From: Ophioderma brevispina
Lineage: Eukaryota; Echinodermata; Ophiuroidea; Amphilepidida; Ophiodermatidae
Length of the DNA: 64,000 nucleotides
Assembly: GCA_023653785.1 (NCBI GenBank)
Contig: JAMKCH010012495.1
Location: 183,777 to 247,776, forward strand
Reading direction: 5' to 3'
The position numbers were made by a program, and so were the translations under genes. This document shows, piece by piece, positions 36,604 to 49,215 of the stretch; the stretch's first letter is position 1; each line of letters starts with the position of its first letter. The notes under the pieces are model-generated. The model saw only the letters and a list, made by a program, of their open reading frames with translations. It made no database searches and was not told where the DNA came from.

Positions 36604-37295
36604 GTTAAAGGTGCTGCTTCTGATTTTGTCTATCGAACGGTATTCCCTACTTCATTTGAGAGCATGACACGTGTATATACCGACCACGAAGTATCGTGGG
36701 AAAACAAACTTGCTGTTTTGATGCTAGACGTGATAATGTGTATTACTGTGCTAATATTAATGGCTAACCATTAAGATGGCAGTTTTTTGTCAGTTTCTTA
36801 GAAAAGAAATGAATCTGAAAGCTGAAATTTCGGGAAGACAATGAGAAAATAGGGCATACCAAAATTGATACTCCTTCAGAGTATATGTGGTGGGGTCTCA
36901 AATGCCACTTTAATAGTCTTTAATCGTTAAATATTGACAATTCAACGTTAAAGTGAGTTGAAAAATATATGAATTTGCGATAGCTTCAAAGTGAAGGATA
37001 AGTCTGTAATAATTCTCATAAGTTACCTTTTCCATCCAGCTGTACAATTGACAGAAAAGGGAGAAAACGGCAGTGTTCAAGATAACGGTTCTCCATTCAT
37101 ACGTGTTGTATGTAGTGTCCGTTCGGACAATAATGACTAAAATCCTCCGATCCTGTCCTGTCCTTATTAGGTTGCTTCTGGTCTTGTCATTTGCAGGGTA
37201 GTTAGGATACTGTACTTGTTTACAAAAATACTGCAAAACTGATTTTTGAGATTTTTTCGATTTGTGATTTAACATCACTGATAGTGGTCTTTAAT
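36604..37295 (+). mobile_element. MITE family M1, copy 1
   Basis: About 36945-37295 aligns with 61020-61347. Shared words are 'AAAACGGCAGTGTTCAA', 'AGTGTCCGT.CGGACA', 'TAATGACTAAAAT', 'GGTTGCTTCTGGTCTT' and 'TTTGCAGGGTA'. The right end (ATCACTGATAGTGGTCTTTAA) is inverted relative to 'GTTAAAGGTGCTGCTTCTGA' at 36604, which gives the left boundary. The copy is about 350 bp longer than its sibling, so either extra sequence was inserted in its left half or 36604 is a chance match. The 122-codon minus frame 36910-37278 lies inside and is not preserved in the other copy. Confidence 0.65.
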
Positions 37296-37299
37296 AAAA

Positions 37300-38205
37300 C
37301 CAAGCAACACAAGCACCCAACCAAAAACAAAAACCAAATCAGACCGTAACGTATTTGCTAAGGTTTTAAGAATTTTGAATAAATAAACAACTTTAAAAGC
37401 CGTCCCCTGAATATTTTCAGCTTTTAAGGGATAATCCTTCGGACATCGATTTCAGATTTCAGTAAGCAAGGCTTTGTACGATGACTAAGTAAATCCAGTT
37501 GAGGAAAAACTACTGTAACGGTATCTTCATTTAAATAATTTGTTGATTTTGGTCAGAGAATCCACATTACGTGTTGTTGCATCGAGCAACGGTAATGTTG
37601 ATTTTTGAAAGTATTTCGTGTTTATTACTCGAAAATTGCCACTGGAAGAGCTGACACGGTTTAAAAATTGACAAGTAATGGTGTGAAGCCCCGCTTCGAT
37701 TTAATATAACATTGATTATGTACACGTATTTTACCCGGAGACATATAGTCAGTCCGTGCAGCACATACTGAACTATTGTGAACATAGAACAAAATCCAAC
37801 CAAACGAAATCTCAGAAGAAAACAAATAAATGCTTTAACCATCTGGAACCTAGTTCCTGTAAGTATTCTGCCGTGTTCCTTTCGTAATAAACACTACACA
37901 ATTGTTTCCTCTTTTAAACGTCTACACTAAATAGCAGTGACACATAGCGGATGTCAACAAAAATGAGCCAAAATGTAAGATAGGGAGGAACTGTGATTTC
38001 ACGGAGATGTGGAATTTTCAGCAAAGTGTTTATATACAGAATTTTACTTTTTCCAATTGTCATCACCCTGGTCTACTATATACATGTAGAGACATGAAGG
38101 AAGTTGAAGGGAATGTAAGACGGGCTAAAGGATGAGATATAGAGTCGGGCACTCTAGCTAAAGAGTCGGTGATTTCAGGGCAGGATGAAGCAGGGACACA
38201 AGAGG
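37300..38205. other. Unannotated stretch
   Basis: The minus frame 37567-37842 is not recognised. No repeats were found. Confidence 0.4.
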
Positions 38206-38212
38206 GGATAAG

Positions 38213-38240
38213 AAGAGAGAGAGAAGAGAGAGAGAGAGAA
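38213..38240. repeat. (GA)n microsatellite
   Basis: Short, nearly pure AG repeat. The minus frame 38063-38266 translates it as Ser/Leu. Confidence 0.9.
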
Positions 38241-38244
38241 TGAG

Positions 38245-40525
38245 GCAGAAGGTGAATGAGGGACAAGCATGCATTTTGTGCACTAACTAAACTGACTCAT
38301 TCAACATTGCGACCCAATACAACGTCACCGCAGTAAAAGTACAATTGATTCGTTAGGATTTACTTACCTAGAGTAACTTTATTTCAATAGTATAGTGTAA
38401 AGCCACGTTAATAGTGACCAGGATACGCTTATCTTAATAACGTAACATCATGGGCAAAGCCCTTAATAATTTTTGATAAGGTTGTTCTTTAAAGTAACTG
38501 TTTGCCGTCTAAATGCACTTGCCGTTAGCATTGGGCAAAATGTGGTTCCTTAACTTGGTTAGGAGACGATACACGTGCAAATGAAAGCTGAGCGTTATTG
38601 CAATCCAAGATCAATTCTTTCATAATTTAATACAGTGATATGATGCCATGTTTGATTTTTAAGTTTTGTCACATGAAATAGACTAGAGGAAATATTTTAG
38701 ATGAATATCAGCAGTTGGTATAATTGTCCGCACTTCCGTAATGCCACTGGCTATTTTGACACCAATAATATTGCGGCGGATGCCTGACTAACCAGTAATA
38801 AGAACATAATGCAATTTATACAGGTAGCGGTTGTTCTTTGTAAATGCGTTGTTAATGCTTAACCTACTTTTTCCCAAACAACCATGGCAGATGTACTTCA
38901 ATTCAATTAGATTTCTTGTCAGTCCAAACTGTGTACGTAAACACAGTAGTCCAGTCATCAAGACTGTTTTTCATCTTTCATTGACACGGTGGATACAAAG
39001 AGGCAGCGAAATAACTAACTAACTAAATAAATAAATACATTACTAAATAAATAAATAAATTTGTACAGGTGTACGTGTGGAGTAAACTTTTCAATCATTA
39101 TACCGTGCTTACAGTATTATACGTGCTGTACATAGTTTCGCTGATGATTGTCTCAAGTGTTGTTGCTGCTATTGTGTGTTGTTGTTGGTTGTTAGTGTGT
39201 GTTGTTGTGTTGTATGTTGTTGTGTGTTATCGTGTGTTATTGCGTTGTGTTGTTTACTGCTGCTGTTGCTATTTGTGCTTTGGGCTGCATTTTATTAGTG
39301 GTATGTTGAGTAATGTTATGTGAACTAATGTTGTATTGTGTACTATTTTGTACGGTATGTTTCGTAAGGGGTGTCTTTGAATTTTGGCTCAACCCCTCCC
39401 TGTCAGATCCCTGAGCCTACACAAATGACCAAATTAACTCTGCACACGTCGTTGTAAAATACCACGATTTCCTGAAATAATCGTTATAACACCTTAACCA
39501 TTGGGTGCTTCATAACCAAAATCTCAGATATTGTTGTCAGAATTGGACATTATAGAATAGTATAGATTATTTCTAAAGGAATATTGTTTAACAAATGAAA
39601 TATTAAAAAAAAGGCATGGGAAAAATATTGGCCGGAATTTTACATACCCGTACGAAAAACGTTCAAGTATTCCAATCCCAAAATATATTGTTATATTGAT
39701 CAAATATTTCCAACATCTTATCAATCTAGAATATCACGCATCGTTCTATGTCCTACAAATATGGATAGTTAACATACTTTTCATCGCATCAATCAGGCCA
39801 GAGTGCAAATCATGAAATTGGACAGGTTTAGGTGACATAAGTACGCGATGCGTGAACTTATTTTGTTCGATCGATCCATATCGATCAGTAAATATAAGAA
39901 TTGTACATTTCAAGTACAAGCGCCCGACTCGTGTTTAGCATCTAAATCTGCTGGTGAATGCAATTCGACACATGACACGCCAGGTGCAGGTACCAAATAT
40001 TGGCATAACACTTTTGATCATCTTGTACATATTTACAATAAAAGCTCACGATTATGGACCGAATTTGCAAACGTCAAAATATCACAATGTGTAAATGATT
40101 TTTTAAAGATAATACTCACAGCTTATGATGTCAGAAATACAGGAACCTTCCTCGCTTAATTTAGTAATTTAATGTTGACAAAGAACACTATGTACTACTG
40201 AAATGTAGTTTTCGTGGGAATTCTACTTTTGCCGCAGGTGTTTATTTTGGCGACAGATTAAATGTTCCTGAGCTTGAATTGCAAGGTTGCACAATGGCAA
40301 TATCTTAACTGGTTGATCTACTAAGTCTCTCGATGCGCAATTTACAATCTCGCAAGCACACACGGAAAACGATCCTTAAATTGGAAAATAAATCTTAGTG
40401 TAGTTCGTGTATTTATATTAAGAAAGAAACAGAAATACACAGGCGTAATAGGTTTTCATCAGCTGTAGTCAGCTAATAAGTCACTAAATAATCTTGCAAC
40501 GATTTCCTATCTCCCTCCCCTCCTG
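38245..40525. other. Unannotated stretch with simple repeats
   Basis: (AAAT)n/(AACT)n tetranucleotides lie at 39012-39061 and a TGT/TGTT-rich tract at 39155-39275. The plus frame 39848-40159 (103 codons) has two cysteines in 'CLASKSAGEC' but no recognised family. Confidence 0.5.
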
Positions 40526-40854
40526 CGCATGAAAAGACTCATATTTGTTACTCAGACTCATGGAGGTATGAGAGAAGGAGAAATCTCCTTCCCTAATTGC
40601 ATACGCCACCGGCGTAGATTATCCAATTATATCACTTGGCAACTATTGCACATAAAACCAACAACAGGCCACTTTCTCGCAGGGAGTACTCTTTCATGTT
40701 CCATGATCATCGCCGACAGAAGCTTGGCACGCTCATTTTTTACAAGATATGACCTTGCGCAGAAAGGTCATTCCCCGATGCGCAGTGGTTTGTGTACCTG
40801 TGGACGAAAACAAACTAGGAGTATTCAGAGTCCAAAAAATCGGAGATAAGCATT

Positions 40855-41290
40855 TTCCTAAGGTGAGTTACATAGATCTAGCTTTTGAAAACTTGGATGT
40901 TTTGTCAAACCCTTAGTCAAATATGATATTGGAGACGAAATCTAAAGACTTGAATGTGGGAAAAAAATGCTAATCTAAACAATGACAGCAAACTTGACAG
41001 TGCCCGAAGGGTTGCCCGTTTCTCCAATTTTGTCCCTAAGTTGGCCATATTTACCACCGCATTGTAATAATGTTAAGCAAGATAATGGTAAAAATTGTGC
41101 ATGTTTGGTTATAAAAGCATCAAATTTGGCCAGAGAGTAGAGAATTAAATTTGGAAACTAATTGGATATGGAACCACTTGGACAGGTCACTTTTCAATGT
41201 CAACCTAGAGTTAACAAGACAAAAGGTCAATGAGGTCAAACTACAGAAACCTGCAGAATAATGTTGCCTAACTCTAACCATATCATAAAA
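40855..41290 (-). repeat. Repeat family R3, inverted copy
   Basis: 40855-41045 is the reverse complement of about 45330-45590. Shared words are 'GAGTTACAT', 'GGAGACGAAATCTAA', 'CTAAACAATGACA' and 'AAACTTGACAGTGCCCGAAG'. 41045-41290 continues with 'CCATATTTACCAC.GCATTGTAAT' and 'TATAAAAGCAT.AAA.TTGGC', words that also occur inverted at 45283-45300 and 45725-45750. The upstream piece 40550-40600 resembles the start of the 45.9-kb block in reverse. No coding content. Confidence 0.7.
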
Positions 41291-41294
41291 TGTT

Positions 41295-44200
41295 CATGGA
41301 TCTTTTGTGACATAAATTTTCACTTCATTAAAGAGGGGGTCTTCTTCATTTCCCCGGGACACGAAGGAATGGTTTTCTGAGGATACAAGATATATAATTT
41401 TGTATAAAATTTCACAGGGTTGTAGAATACCAACCGAGGACATTTCGTAGTTTTAAATTGAGACAAAGAAAAGAAAACAAAAAGTAAGTTTTGGAACTTG
41501 CCTGCTGTCCTTATCGGCTGATCGGCCCCATAAACAACGCATACTCGGATATCTGTCATCACTACAGAAATACAAAAAGCATATTATTAATACATGAAGA
41601 GTGCTTTTACGAACGGCTTATTCCCTCCAGGTTTGATTTAGTAAAATTTTTTTAAAAAATGGGAGGCCATATGTTTGCTGTAAATGTCCTCTTCAATCTC
41701 TTAAGCAGAGCTTAATACTTAACAAATAACCATGAACATTTCATGAAGAAGATACATGGACATAAGCTACCTGTGGGATACATTTCGGTGAATTTGGTTT
41801 GCAAATGCAAATCATATCACATTTTGATCACCAAAAGCCACAAAATAGGAACATCGGATTTATATCTTTTATACTTTTTACAAAACTGTGACGGTCAACA
41901 CTGTTAAAGGGAAAGTCATAGTGCTGTGTCTGGGTTCAGAAACCTATTTTGGGTCATTAAGGGTAGCAAGTTCAAAATAGCCAGGTAGAACACACCACAG
42001 CGATATGCATTTAAGGAATCTTGATTTTATAGGAGAAGCCACTCAATTGAGTACAATGGGCCATGGGTATGAGAGGAAGGGAAAGCTCTCTTAACGCAAT
42101 ACTAGCACATTTTTTTGAAGAGCTCCCCCAATTTTTTAGAATGTTGAGATTTTTTACATAGTATGCATTGGTAAAACTGGCTAGTAAAGTATACCTGTGA
42201 ATGGCTAATTTCGAAAATAGCTATGTGTCACAAACGAAGGAATAATTTTGGGAATTAGCATAAATTATAATTCAACTGCTGCTGGAAACACCTTTCAATG
42301 TGAAATACCGGGAAACATCGCCATGTACGTGTCTTCGCTCATCCTTAGTTTGTTTAATATGTGGTTTCATCAGGTGCCAAGTCAAGTTATAGAGGTGGCA
42401 CTATTTCATCATGGACGGACATAAACGTAGCATTTCTAGCTCTGCTGCCGTTTAAGTTGCAATCTGGGCATCTCCCAATTCTTATGACAAAATACGCTTA
42501 TTTTATGATAAATACACATTTTTAGCATTCTCGTTCGCAGTATAGTTTCCCTAAACCATTACCAACGTAACCCTACACACACTCTACTCTGCCAAAATAC
42601 GCAAATTTTTTGAAAATTGGGGGCGCGTCTCAAAAAATTGCCATTATGCTTGCGATACCCGCAAACCCATATTGCCAAGTAAGTTTAATATGCGAAAGAC
42701 TATTTGCAAACGATCCCCGACATGCATCTCATTCGGTGCCCATTCCATTCCGGAACTTTTACCAGCGCCTCAGTCGGCTAAAAACATACGTTAAGAGCGT
42801 AACAAAAATACCAGAACACTTACCCTATCTGTGACGTTGCACTATAATTGTGTAATCGTCCGTCACTTGAGGTGACAAGTAGGGCACATTACGATCGAAA
42901 ATGCACGTTTTGTCGTGAATTTCAAACACCAGTGCCTCGATTGTTTTTGTTCCATGATATTCTTCTTCTACAGTTTTGTAAGATTAACTTCACGTGAAAA
43001 GGTACTTTGTATTGTAATTTTAGGCCCTGTTCGCGACGCGAACGAACAACATTTTTGTTTTTGTAAACAATACCTCTGGTACAAAACGCTAACCAAACGT
43101 ACGAAACTTTTCTGACACGTTCCAATAGGGTTCTACTTTGGTTCCGTCTTTTGAGAACTTATGACCAACGTTTTTAAAAAGTGACTGCACATTCGTATTA
43201 GCTCATATACGAAATTAGAAAATACAAAAACATGAAAGGTTTTATTTTTTTAATAATCCTCAAATATGAATCTCATTAATACGAAACTACGACGTATCGC
43301 ATAACGTTTCATAAGAACCAACTAACAACTCAGACTTGACGAGACAAAACCGGCAACTTTCCCCATACGTTTCAATGTACCGAACGATTAAAAATTCTTT
43401 CCTGCAGTGTAATGGTGTTTTTTTGCTTCAGCATAAAATAATAATAAGACTAAGAATAATAACAATAATAATAAAAGCAATATCAATATTAATAATAAAT
43501 AATGAATAATTGATCGCAGTAGGCTTAATAATGATAAAAGTATGCGTCATAGCTCATCATACTCGATCACCTATCGTATCTACTAATGGGAATCCACCAG
43601 TCAATCATTTTTATTTTCAGGTACTCATCAATTCATTATTTTCGATTCGTCAACTCCGTCAGTCAGGTCAAATGCTGTAGAACCGCGCAACCTGTTGTCG
43701 CTACCCGTACATCATTGAAATCGCCTCCATCGTGAGTAACAGTTAGGGTGTTCATGTTCACCACAGTAAACAAGGACACACAACGTTCAAGACATCATCA
43801 CCACCCATTTTGGATGGCTTCTGTTTTAATTTGCTCTATGTTAGAGGAGTAGATCTATACTGACGGATTCTCACACTGTGACATATATAAATACATCGTG
43901 GCTCCCCCGACTCTTTAATGCTGCATATTTCTGGATACCACAAACTATCCAAATTTTAGGATACCAACCAACACAAACTTCACTAAAAATGTCCCGGTAA
44001 CATGCTCCCGTTCCCTCACATATTTCTGCAATGAGAGCTTGGACATGGGGTTAACACACACTCGTATCACCATTTCTTATACAGCAAGCTACAGCTCTAA
44101 ATAATGGAAGAGGGATTAATATTTTAAATTTTTTAAACTACAGGTAGGATTATATTGCTATGATCCTACTTCCCTACATTGCCAGACCGACTACCCACCA

Positions 44201-44500
44201 CCGCTACACAGCAAACATCAATATGTCGCCATTTTTTTCTCACAAAGTCTAAATCAGGCCTATGAAAAACATCCACAAACGTGGTCCTTGCTGATTACCA
44301 CCTTCACCAATTCATTACTCATGTTATAACACGAGCAAGCACAAACTGGGTTGTTGTAGGCCTATGTTAATTGCAACGCTATAGTATATTACATGAATAA
44401 AAAATAAAATTATTCGATATCAATATGTTTGGGAAAACACTTATGTTTAACAAATACAAAAAAAAAAATCAATGGACGCATAGTAATCTGTTCAAAACGT
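41295..44500. other. Unannotated 3.2-kb stretch
   Basis: Short open frames (41320-41562 minus, 42610-42834 plus, 42915-43115 plus) are not recognised. 43436-43510 is AAT-rich trinucleotide repeat. Confidence 0.45.
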
Positions 44501-44519
44501 AGCAGAGGCGTTGCGGCAC

Positions 44520-44895
44520 TTAACGAACGTTCCTTGCTTACATTACAAGCTTTCTGGCAACCAGAAAAAAGTTTGCTACGCAAATTTACAGAAGAAACGT
44601 TTGTATAACCGTGTCCCGGTTCTGGCAACCAAAAAAGTATGATATAGTCAACGGTTACAGAAAGCTTTGAAACTTTCCAAAACGTTTCCCCTCAACTGTC
44701 AAAACCAATGGCCTTTTCCCACCAGGTTTCGGAAAACGTTTAATAACGTTCCAAGGACCGTTTTAAATCATTTTGGAAAAGTTTCTAGAACTTAAACAAA
44801 GTTTCCTACATTTTTACGTTGCAAAACGTTTCATTGAAAACGTTTTCCGTAACCAAACTGAAACGATTTTTACCAACGTTCTGGAACGTTAGAAA
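44520..44895. repeat. AACGTT-motif cluster
   Basis: About ten ACGTT words, mostly as the palindromes AACGTT or AAACGTTT, occur near 44525, 44594, 44680, 44731, 44743, 44815, 44824, 44838, 44875 and 44885. They are embedded in a diverged text of 'GGAAA' and 'TTTCC' words. The pattern looks like a degenerate minisatellite or nested small foldback. No coding content. Confidence 0.65.
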
Positions 44896-45223
44896 GTTGT
44901 TTGCTGGAAGTTCCCGGATGGAAATGTGCACCGAATGAGATGCATTTTTCGGGGATTGTGCAAATAGTCTATCCCCTTACTATTCTTCACTCGACAGTAT
45001 CCTGCTCTGTGAAATTTGCCCGGCCCACGCAGTGCCCATGCATGTCCCCAGCAAGATGTGTTCAAAGCCAAAATGGCAAAAAATAAATTGATATAGTGCC
45101 AGGCCTATCCCTAGGCTACTCGTTGCATATGCTCCATTGATACCAATTTATTCATCTGTAATTTCCTAAAAACATGAAGACTATAAAATAGATTTTGATT
45201 ACATTGCAAATAACAACGTACTA

Positions 45224-45838
45224 CGAGATCAATGTTAATGCTGAATGCATGTGCATCAACATTGCATCGATGTACATTACAATGCTGTGGTAAATATGGC
45301 AATGGGACATCCATTTTAACAATCGCCAAGGGTCTCGTATTTCACAAATGTAGCCAACGTCGGGATAAAATTGAAAAAAAAACCGGTCAACTTCGGGCAC
45401 TGTCAAGTTTGGTGTCATTGTTTAGATACCGCATTTTTCTTCCCAATTCAAGTTAGATTTCGTCTCCAAATATCATACTTTAGGAAATACGGCGTTACAA
45501 AACATTCAAGTTTTTAAAAGCTGAAAAGTGCGAGTAAAAACTAGAATCAATGTAACTCATCTTAGCCTTAGGAACATGCTATCTCCTACGTTTAATAAAT
45601 GACCTCAAATGATCTCAAATACCCCAGATGACCTTGTATTACCTTGAAGATGTTTGACGGTGACGTGGTTCCATGTCTAAAAATAATCAATAATCAGTAT
45701 TTAATTGTAAACATTTATGCCAAGTTTCATGCTTTTATAAAGAAATGCACATTTCTTACAATATATGTCGCTATCTGCTTAACTATGTACATCGATGCAA
45801 TGTTGATGCACATGCATTCAGCATCAGTATTGATCTCG
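45224..45838. repeat. Foldback with 54-bp inverted arms
   Basis: 45224-45277 and 45785-45838 are inverted copies with about 51 of 54 bases matching. The arms contain 'GAATGCATGTGCATCAAC' and 'GCATCGATGTACAT'. The interior of about 500 bp holds R3 sequence. Because the arms encode the same peptide in inverted frames, two unrelated open frames share a Met/His-rich segment. No transposase and no clear target duplication. Confidence 0.85.
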
Positions 45839-47465
45839 TGTTGTATTGTACCAATACAATAGTTTTACGACCTGTTTTACGAGCGCAGCGATGATCATCG
45901 GTCAAAGGGATTTGGGAAGAGCTTTCTCCTTCTCTCCTACCTCCATGCTCAGAGGTGAAACAGTTTAGAATTTAGAAGAAAAAATCCAGCATTCCTCATT
46001 TCCACGAAGAGACAAATAAGTATCGCAAAGCAGCTTTGGACATCTTAACAACCTGATTAATTTCACCTGCCTCATCATGATGAACCAATAATTGATCGAT
46101 ATTATAATGTATGCTTTACGGGAATAAGTTACCCGTGAGAATAACATTCATGTTCTCAGTTGTGTAACAAGTTAAACAGATTTCAATTACTTTGGGAGCT
46201 GATAAAGTGAGCTTAGAATTGTTGGTGAAATCAAGAAATTGCTGTTTACACGAGCAAATGCATTCAGATCGATGAGGTGTTAGCATTAAATTCTTATAAA
46301 CTATCGATACACTCTAAATGCAGTCATTAGGACATTATATTGATTGAATCTAACGTTAATATAGCTTTCTTCAAATGATTTAATATGAAATGCTCTGCTA
46401 CAAGAATAATTGACGAAGTTTGAAGAGTGATGAAATATGTAATTGAACAAGTTTTTCCCCATACCATATCGATTGTGCCCCATTAGCGTCAAAGTGATAT
46501 GTTGAAGAAACACGAATGGTGGCAGACCATCCATCACTTTTCTATTTCAGCTTATGGAGTGTATGTAATAAACGGCTCGGACTATGGTTAATGCATAATT
46601 CATCAATTATATTGTAGGCCTTATAAATACCAAACGTGTTTTCATTAAAATCATAATATTTAACCACAAATATTTTCAGCAATCATTATCCATAGTAAAA
46701 CATCCGGTATAGTACCGAATTTTCATAATCGCATTACTTTAGGAAAGGTATTTGACATAAACAAATGCCGTTTCTACAAATATATATGATAATTTAAGTT
46801 AGGACATTAGATTCTTTGCAGTTTTGTAAATTTGAAAATTTCTTCCGCAACACAGAGATTAAATGCCTAATGTTTGGCTCTATTCACAAAGAAGACTTAC
46901 ATTTGATTTGCATCTCTGCATTTAAATTCCAATCCCTGGCATTTTATCAGGAAATGGGAGTAGCACAATACAGGTTATTCAACTGTGATTTCAAATCTTT
47001 TTTCTTAGATTATTTAGTATAGGTACCATCTTTAGGGGCAAAATAAGCCTTTTACATACCCTTTGGCTTGAAACCAAACGCCTGCTCAGGGTGATCAATT
47101 TAATACCATTTTGAAACATTAAAATTCAATTTAAATCAATTCAAACGGTAATGTGAAACACCATTCAAAGCTTCTTCAACCATTATAAAGCTTTCATTGG
47201 CAGGGAAGTTCTTTTCGAAATAGCACGCGTAGAAAAGCGTGATAAAATGTGCTTATGCATGCAAAGTTAACCTGTAGGAGGTTGAAAATCTGCGGCTTCC
47301 TTTCACATTTAAAGTGATTATCAATTTAATGCAGGCACGCGTCTTCACTAAAAACTTTCAGAAATGGCAATGCGTTTTAATATCTCACTAGATTTGTAAT
47401 TTTTCACTATCACTTTAGCTAATACGTTCAACTTCTTCTGCCGCATCCACAAGTTATTAGTGTAG
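45817..47465 (+). repeat. Segmental duplication D, copy A (left part)
   Basis: Aligns with 49216-50966 over about 1.65 kb. Landmarks include 'TTTTACGACCTGTTT', 'GCGATGATCATCGGTCAAAG', 'CCTGCCTCATCATGATGAAC', 'TCAAACGGTAATGTGAAACA' and 'GCAGGCACGCGTCTTCAC'. Open frames inside (46301-46537 minus, 46816-47022 plus) are not recognised as genes. Confidence 0.9.
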
Positions 47466-47922
47466 GTTGGTATGTCAATGAAACAGTTCCCATAGGATTT
47501 TGGTGCTAAAGTTGATTTTCTTGCTGTTTTTCATTCAATAGGGACTAGACAGTCAGAAAATGATAGGGTGCAAATTTTCGGACTGCTGCCCCCTTCCTCA
47601 AGGGGGGGGGGGGGGGATGTTACTACAGGGAAAAATTTAAAATCGAGTCAAATTGTGTTTTAATGTACATTAACATGTTCGTCTCCTTATAAGGATTACA
47701 AAAAGTATATATTTGCCTAGGTTCCGACCTTTAGTTAAAGCGCTATAGCCCCATAATGGTTCAAGGTCATCCTGAAGTAAAATTTACCCAATGCTAAGAT
47801 TTTGTTGAAACTGGTGATAAGTTGTTTGTATTGTCTCACAGGATCCAAAAATGTATTATTTTACAGTGTGTGACATTTGGTTGGCTAATTACATAGCAAC
47901 ATAAAAAAAAAAAAAAAAAAAA
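47466..47922. other. Spacer between duplicated blocks, with a poly-G run and a poly-A junction
   Basis: Contains a G-run (47602-47616) and a 37-bp word (47635-47671) that recurs exactly at the left edge of copy C (about 49180-49216). It ends in about 20 A residues (47903-47922) directly abutting copy B. Confidence 0.7.
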
Positions 47923-48455
47923 AATCAATTCAAACGGTAATGTGAAACACCATTCAAAGCTTCTTCAACCATTATAAAGCTTTCATTGGCAGGGAAGTTC
48001 TTTTCGAAATAGCACGCGTAGAAAAGCGTGATAAAATGTGCTTATGCAAAGTTAACCTGTAGGAGGTTGAAAATCTGCGGCTTCCTTTCACATTTAAAGT
48101 GATTATCAATTTAATGCAGGCACGCGTCTTCACTAAAAACTTTCAGAAATGGCAATGCGTTTTAATATCTCAGTAGATTTGTAATTTTTCACAATCACTT
48201 TAGCTAATACGTTCAACTTCTTCTGTCGCATCCACAAGTTATTGGTGATGGTTCGTGGTGGTGTCTGATGTGTTCAGATGAGTAAGCTGATCCGGGCCGC
48301 GTGTATCTATGACACATTCTACTTGAGCCAATGTCAAATATATGATAATAATTAATTTTTCTTAGAAGTTATTTGAGCTAACATATCATTTAAGCTCGTT
48401 CTCTGTCTTTAATTCATGTATGATTATTTGATATCATATTTATTTATTTATTTGT

Positions 48456-48510
<55 letters not shown>

Positions 48511-49158
48511 TTTGCAATTTTACTGGCTCGAAAGCATTATTATGGTATTTAACGTTCTGTGTATATAAAACTAGTCAGTTCCCATCCATAATTTTAAGCA
48601 TGAAAATGTGATATTTCTATTTTTTTGTGATTTTTTTATTGATCTAGTATAAATCTTGTTCAATAACACTGGATAAACCGTGAATTTAAAGTAGGTTAAT
48701 CAACTGGATTATCACTTGACATTCATTCTTTTTAATATAAGTCAGGTTCATCAATGCGATGAAGACTATTTGATTTAAAAAAACCGATTTGTTGTATAGA
48801 TAAACGAGATAAGCTTGCGGAGATATATATTTCTGGGCATGATCTCCACTTAAATAGTGTTTGTTATCTATCGTGACAATCAAACTAAACAAAAATATCC
48901 ATATAAAGACAGCACGACCTTGCATCATCGGCTTATTCTAATCCAAAATATTTACTCAAACAAGCATGAAGGTTCTTAATTCGTCCTAACTATAATGATT
49001 TTATCGTAGAAAAACGCAGTCTATCGATTTGAAGCGTTCGAGTGAACAGTAAAATACCGTAAGCACCTGTAATTCTAGGCCAGAGCATCGATTCGTTGTC
49101 TTGACATTTCAAGTAATTGGCCAGTAACATGGCCATCACCGTTCATCCTAGGAGACGC
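47923..49158 (+). repeat. Segmental duplication D, copy B (right part)
   Basis: 47923-48250 repeats the last 330 bp of copy A (47129-47465). The remainder to 49158 matches 50966-51898. It ends abruptly in about 21 A residues (49159-49180). The minus frame 48686-48928 (80 codons, 'MMQGRAVFIWIFLFSLIV' start, signal-peptide-like) is nearly identical to 51449-51667 because both lie in the duplication. Confidence 0.9.
48437..48513. repeat. (TTTA)n microsatellite
   Basis: About 19 tetranucleotide units. The equivalent site in copy C (51170-51182) has only two to three. Confidence 0.95.
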
Positions 49159-49215
49159 TAAAAAAAAAAAAAAAAAAAAATTTAAAATCGAGTCAAATTG
49201 TGTTTTAATGTACAT

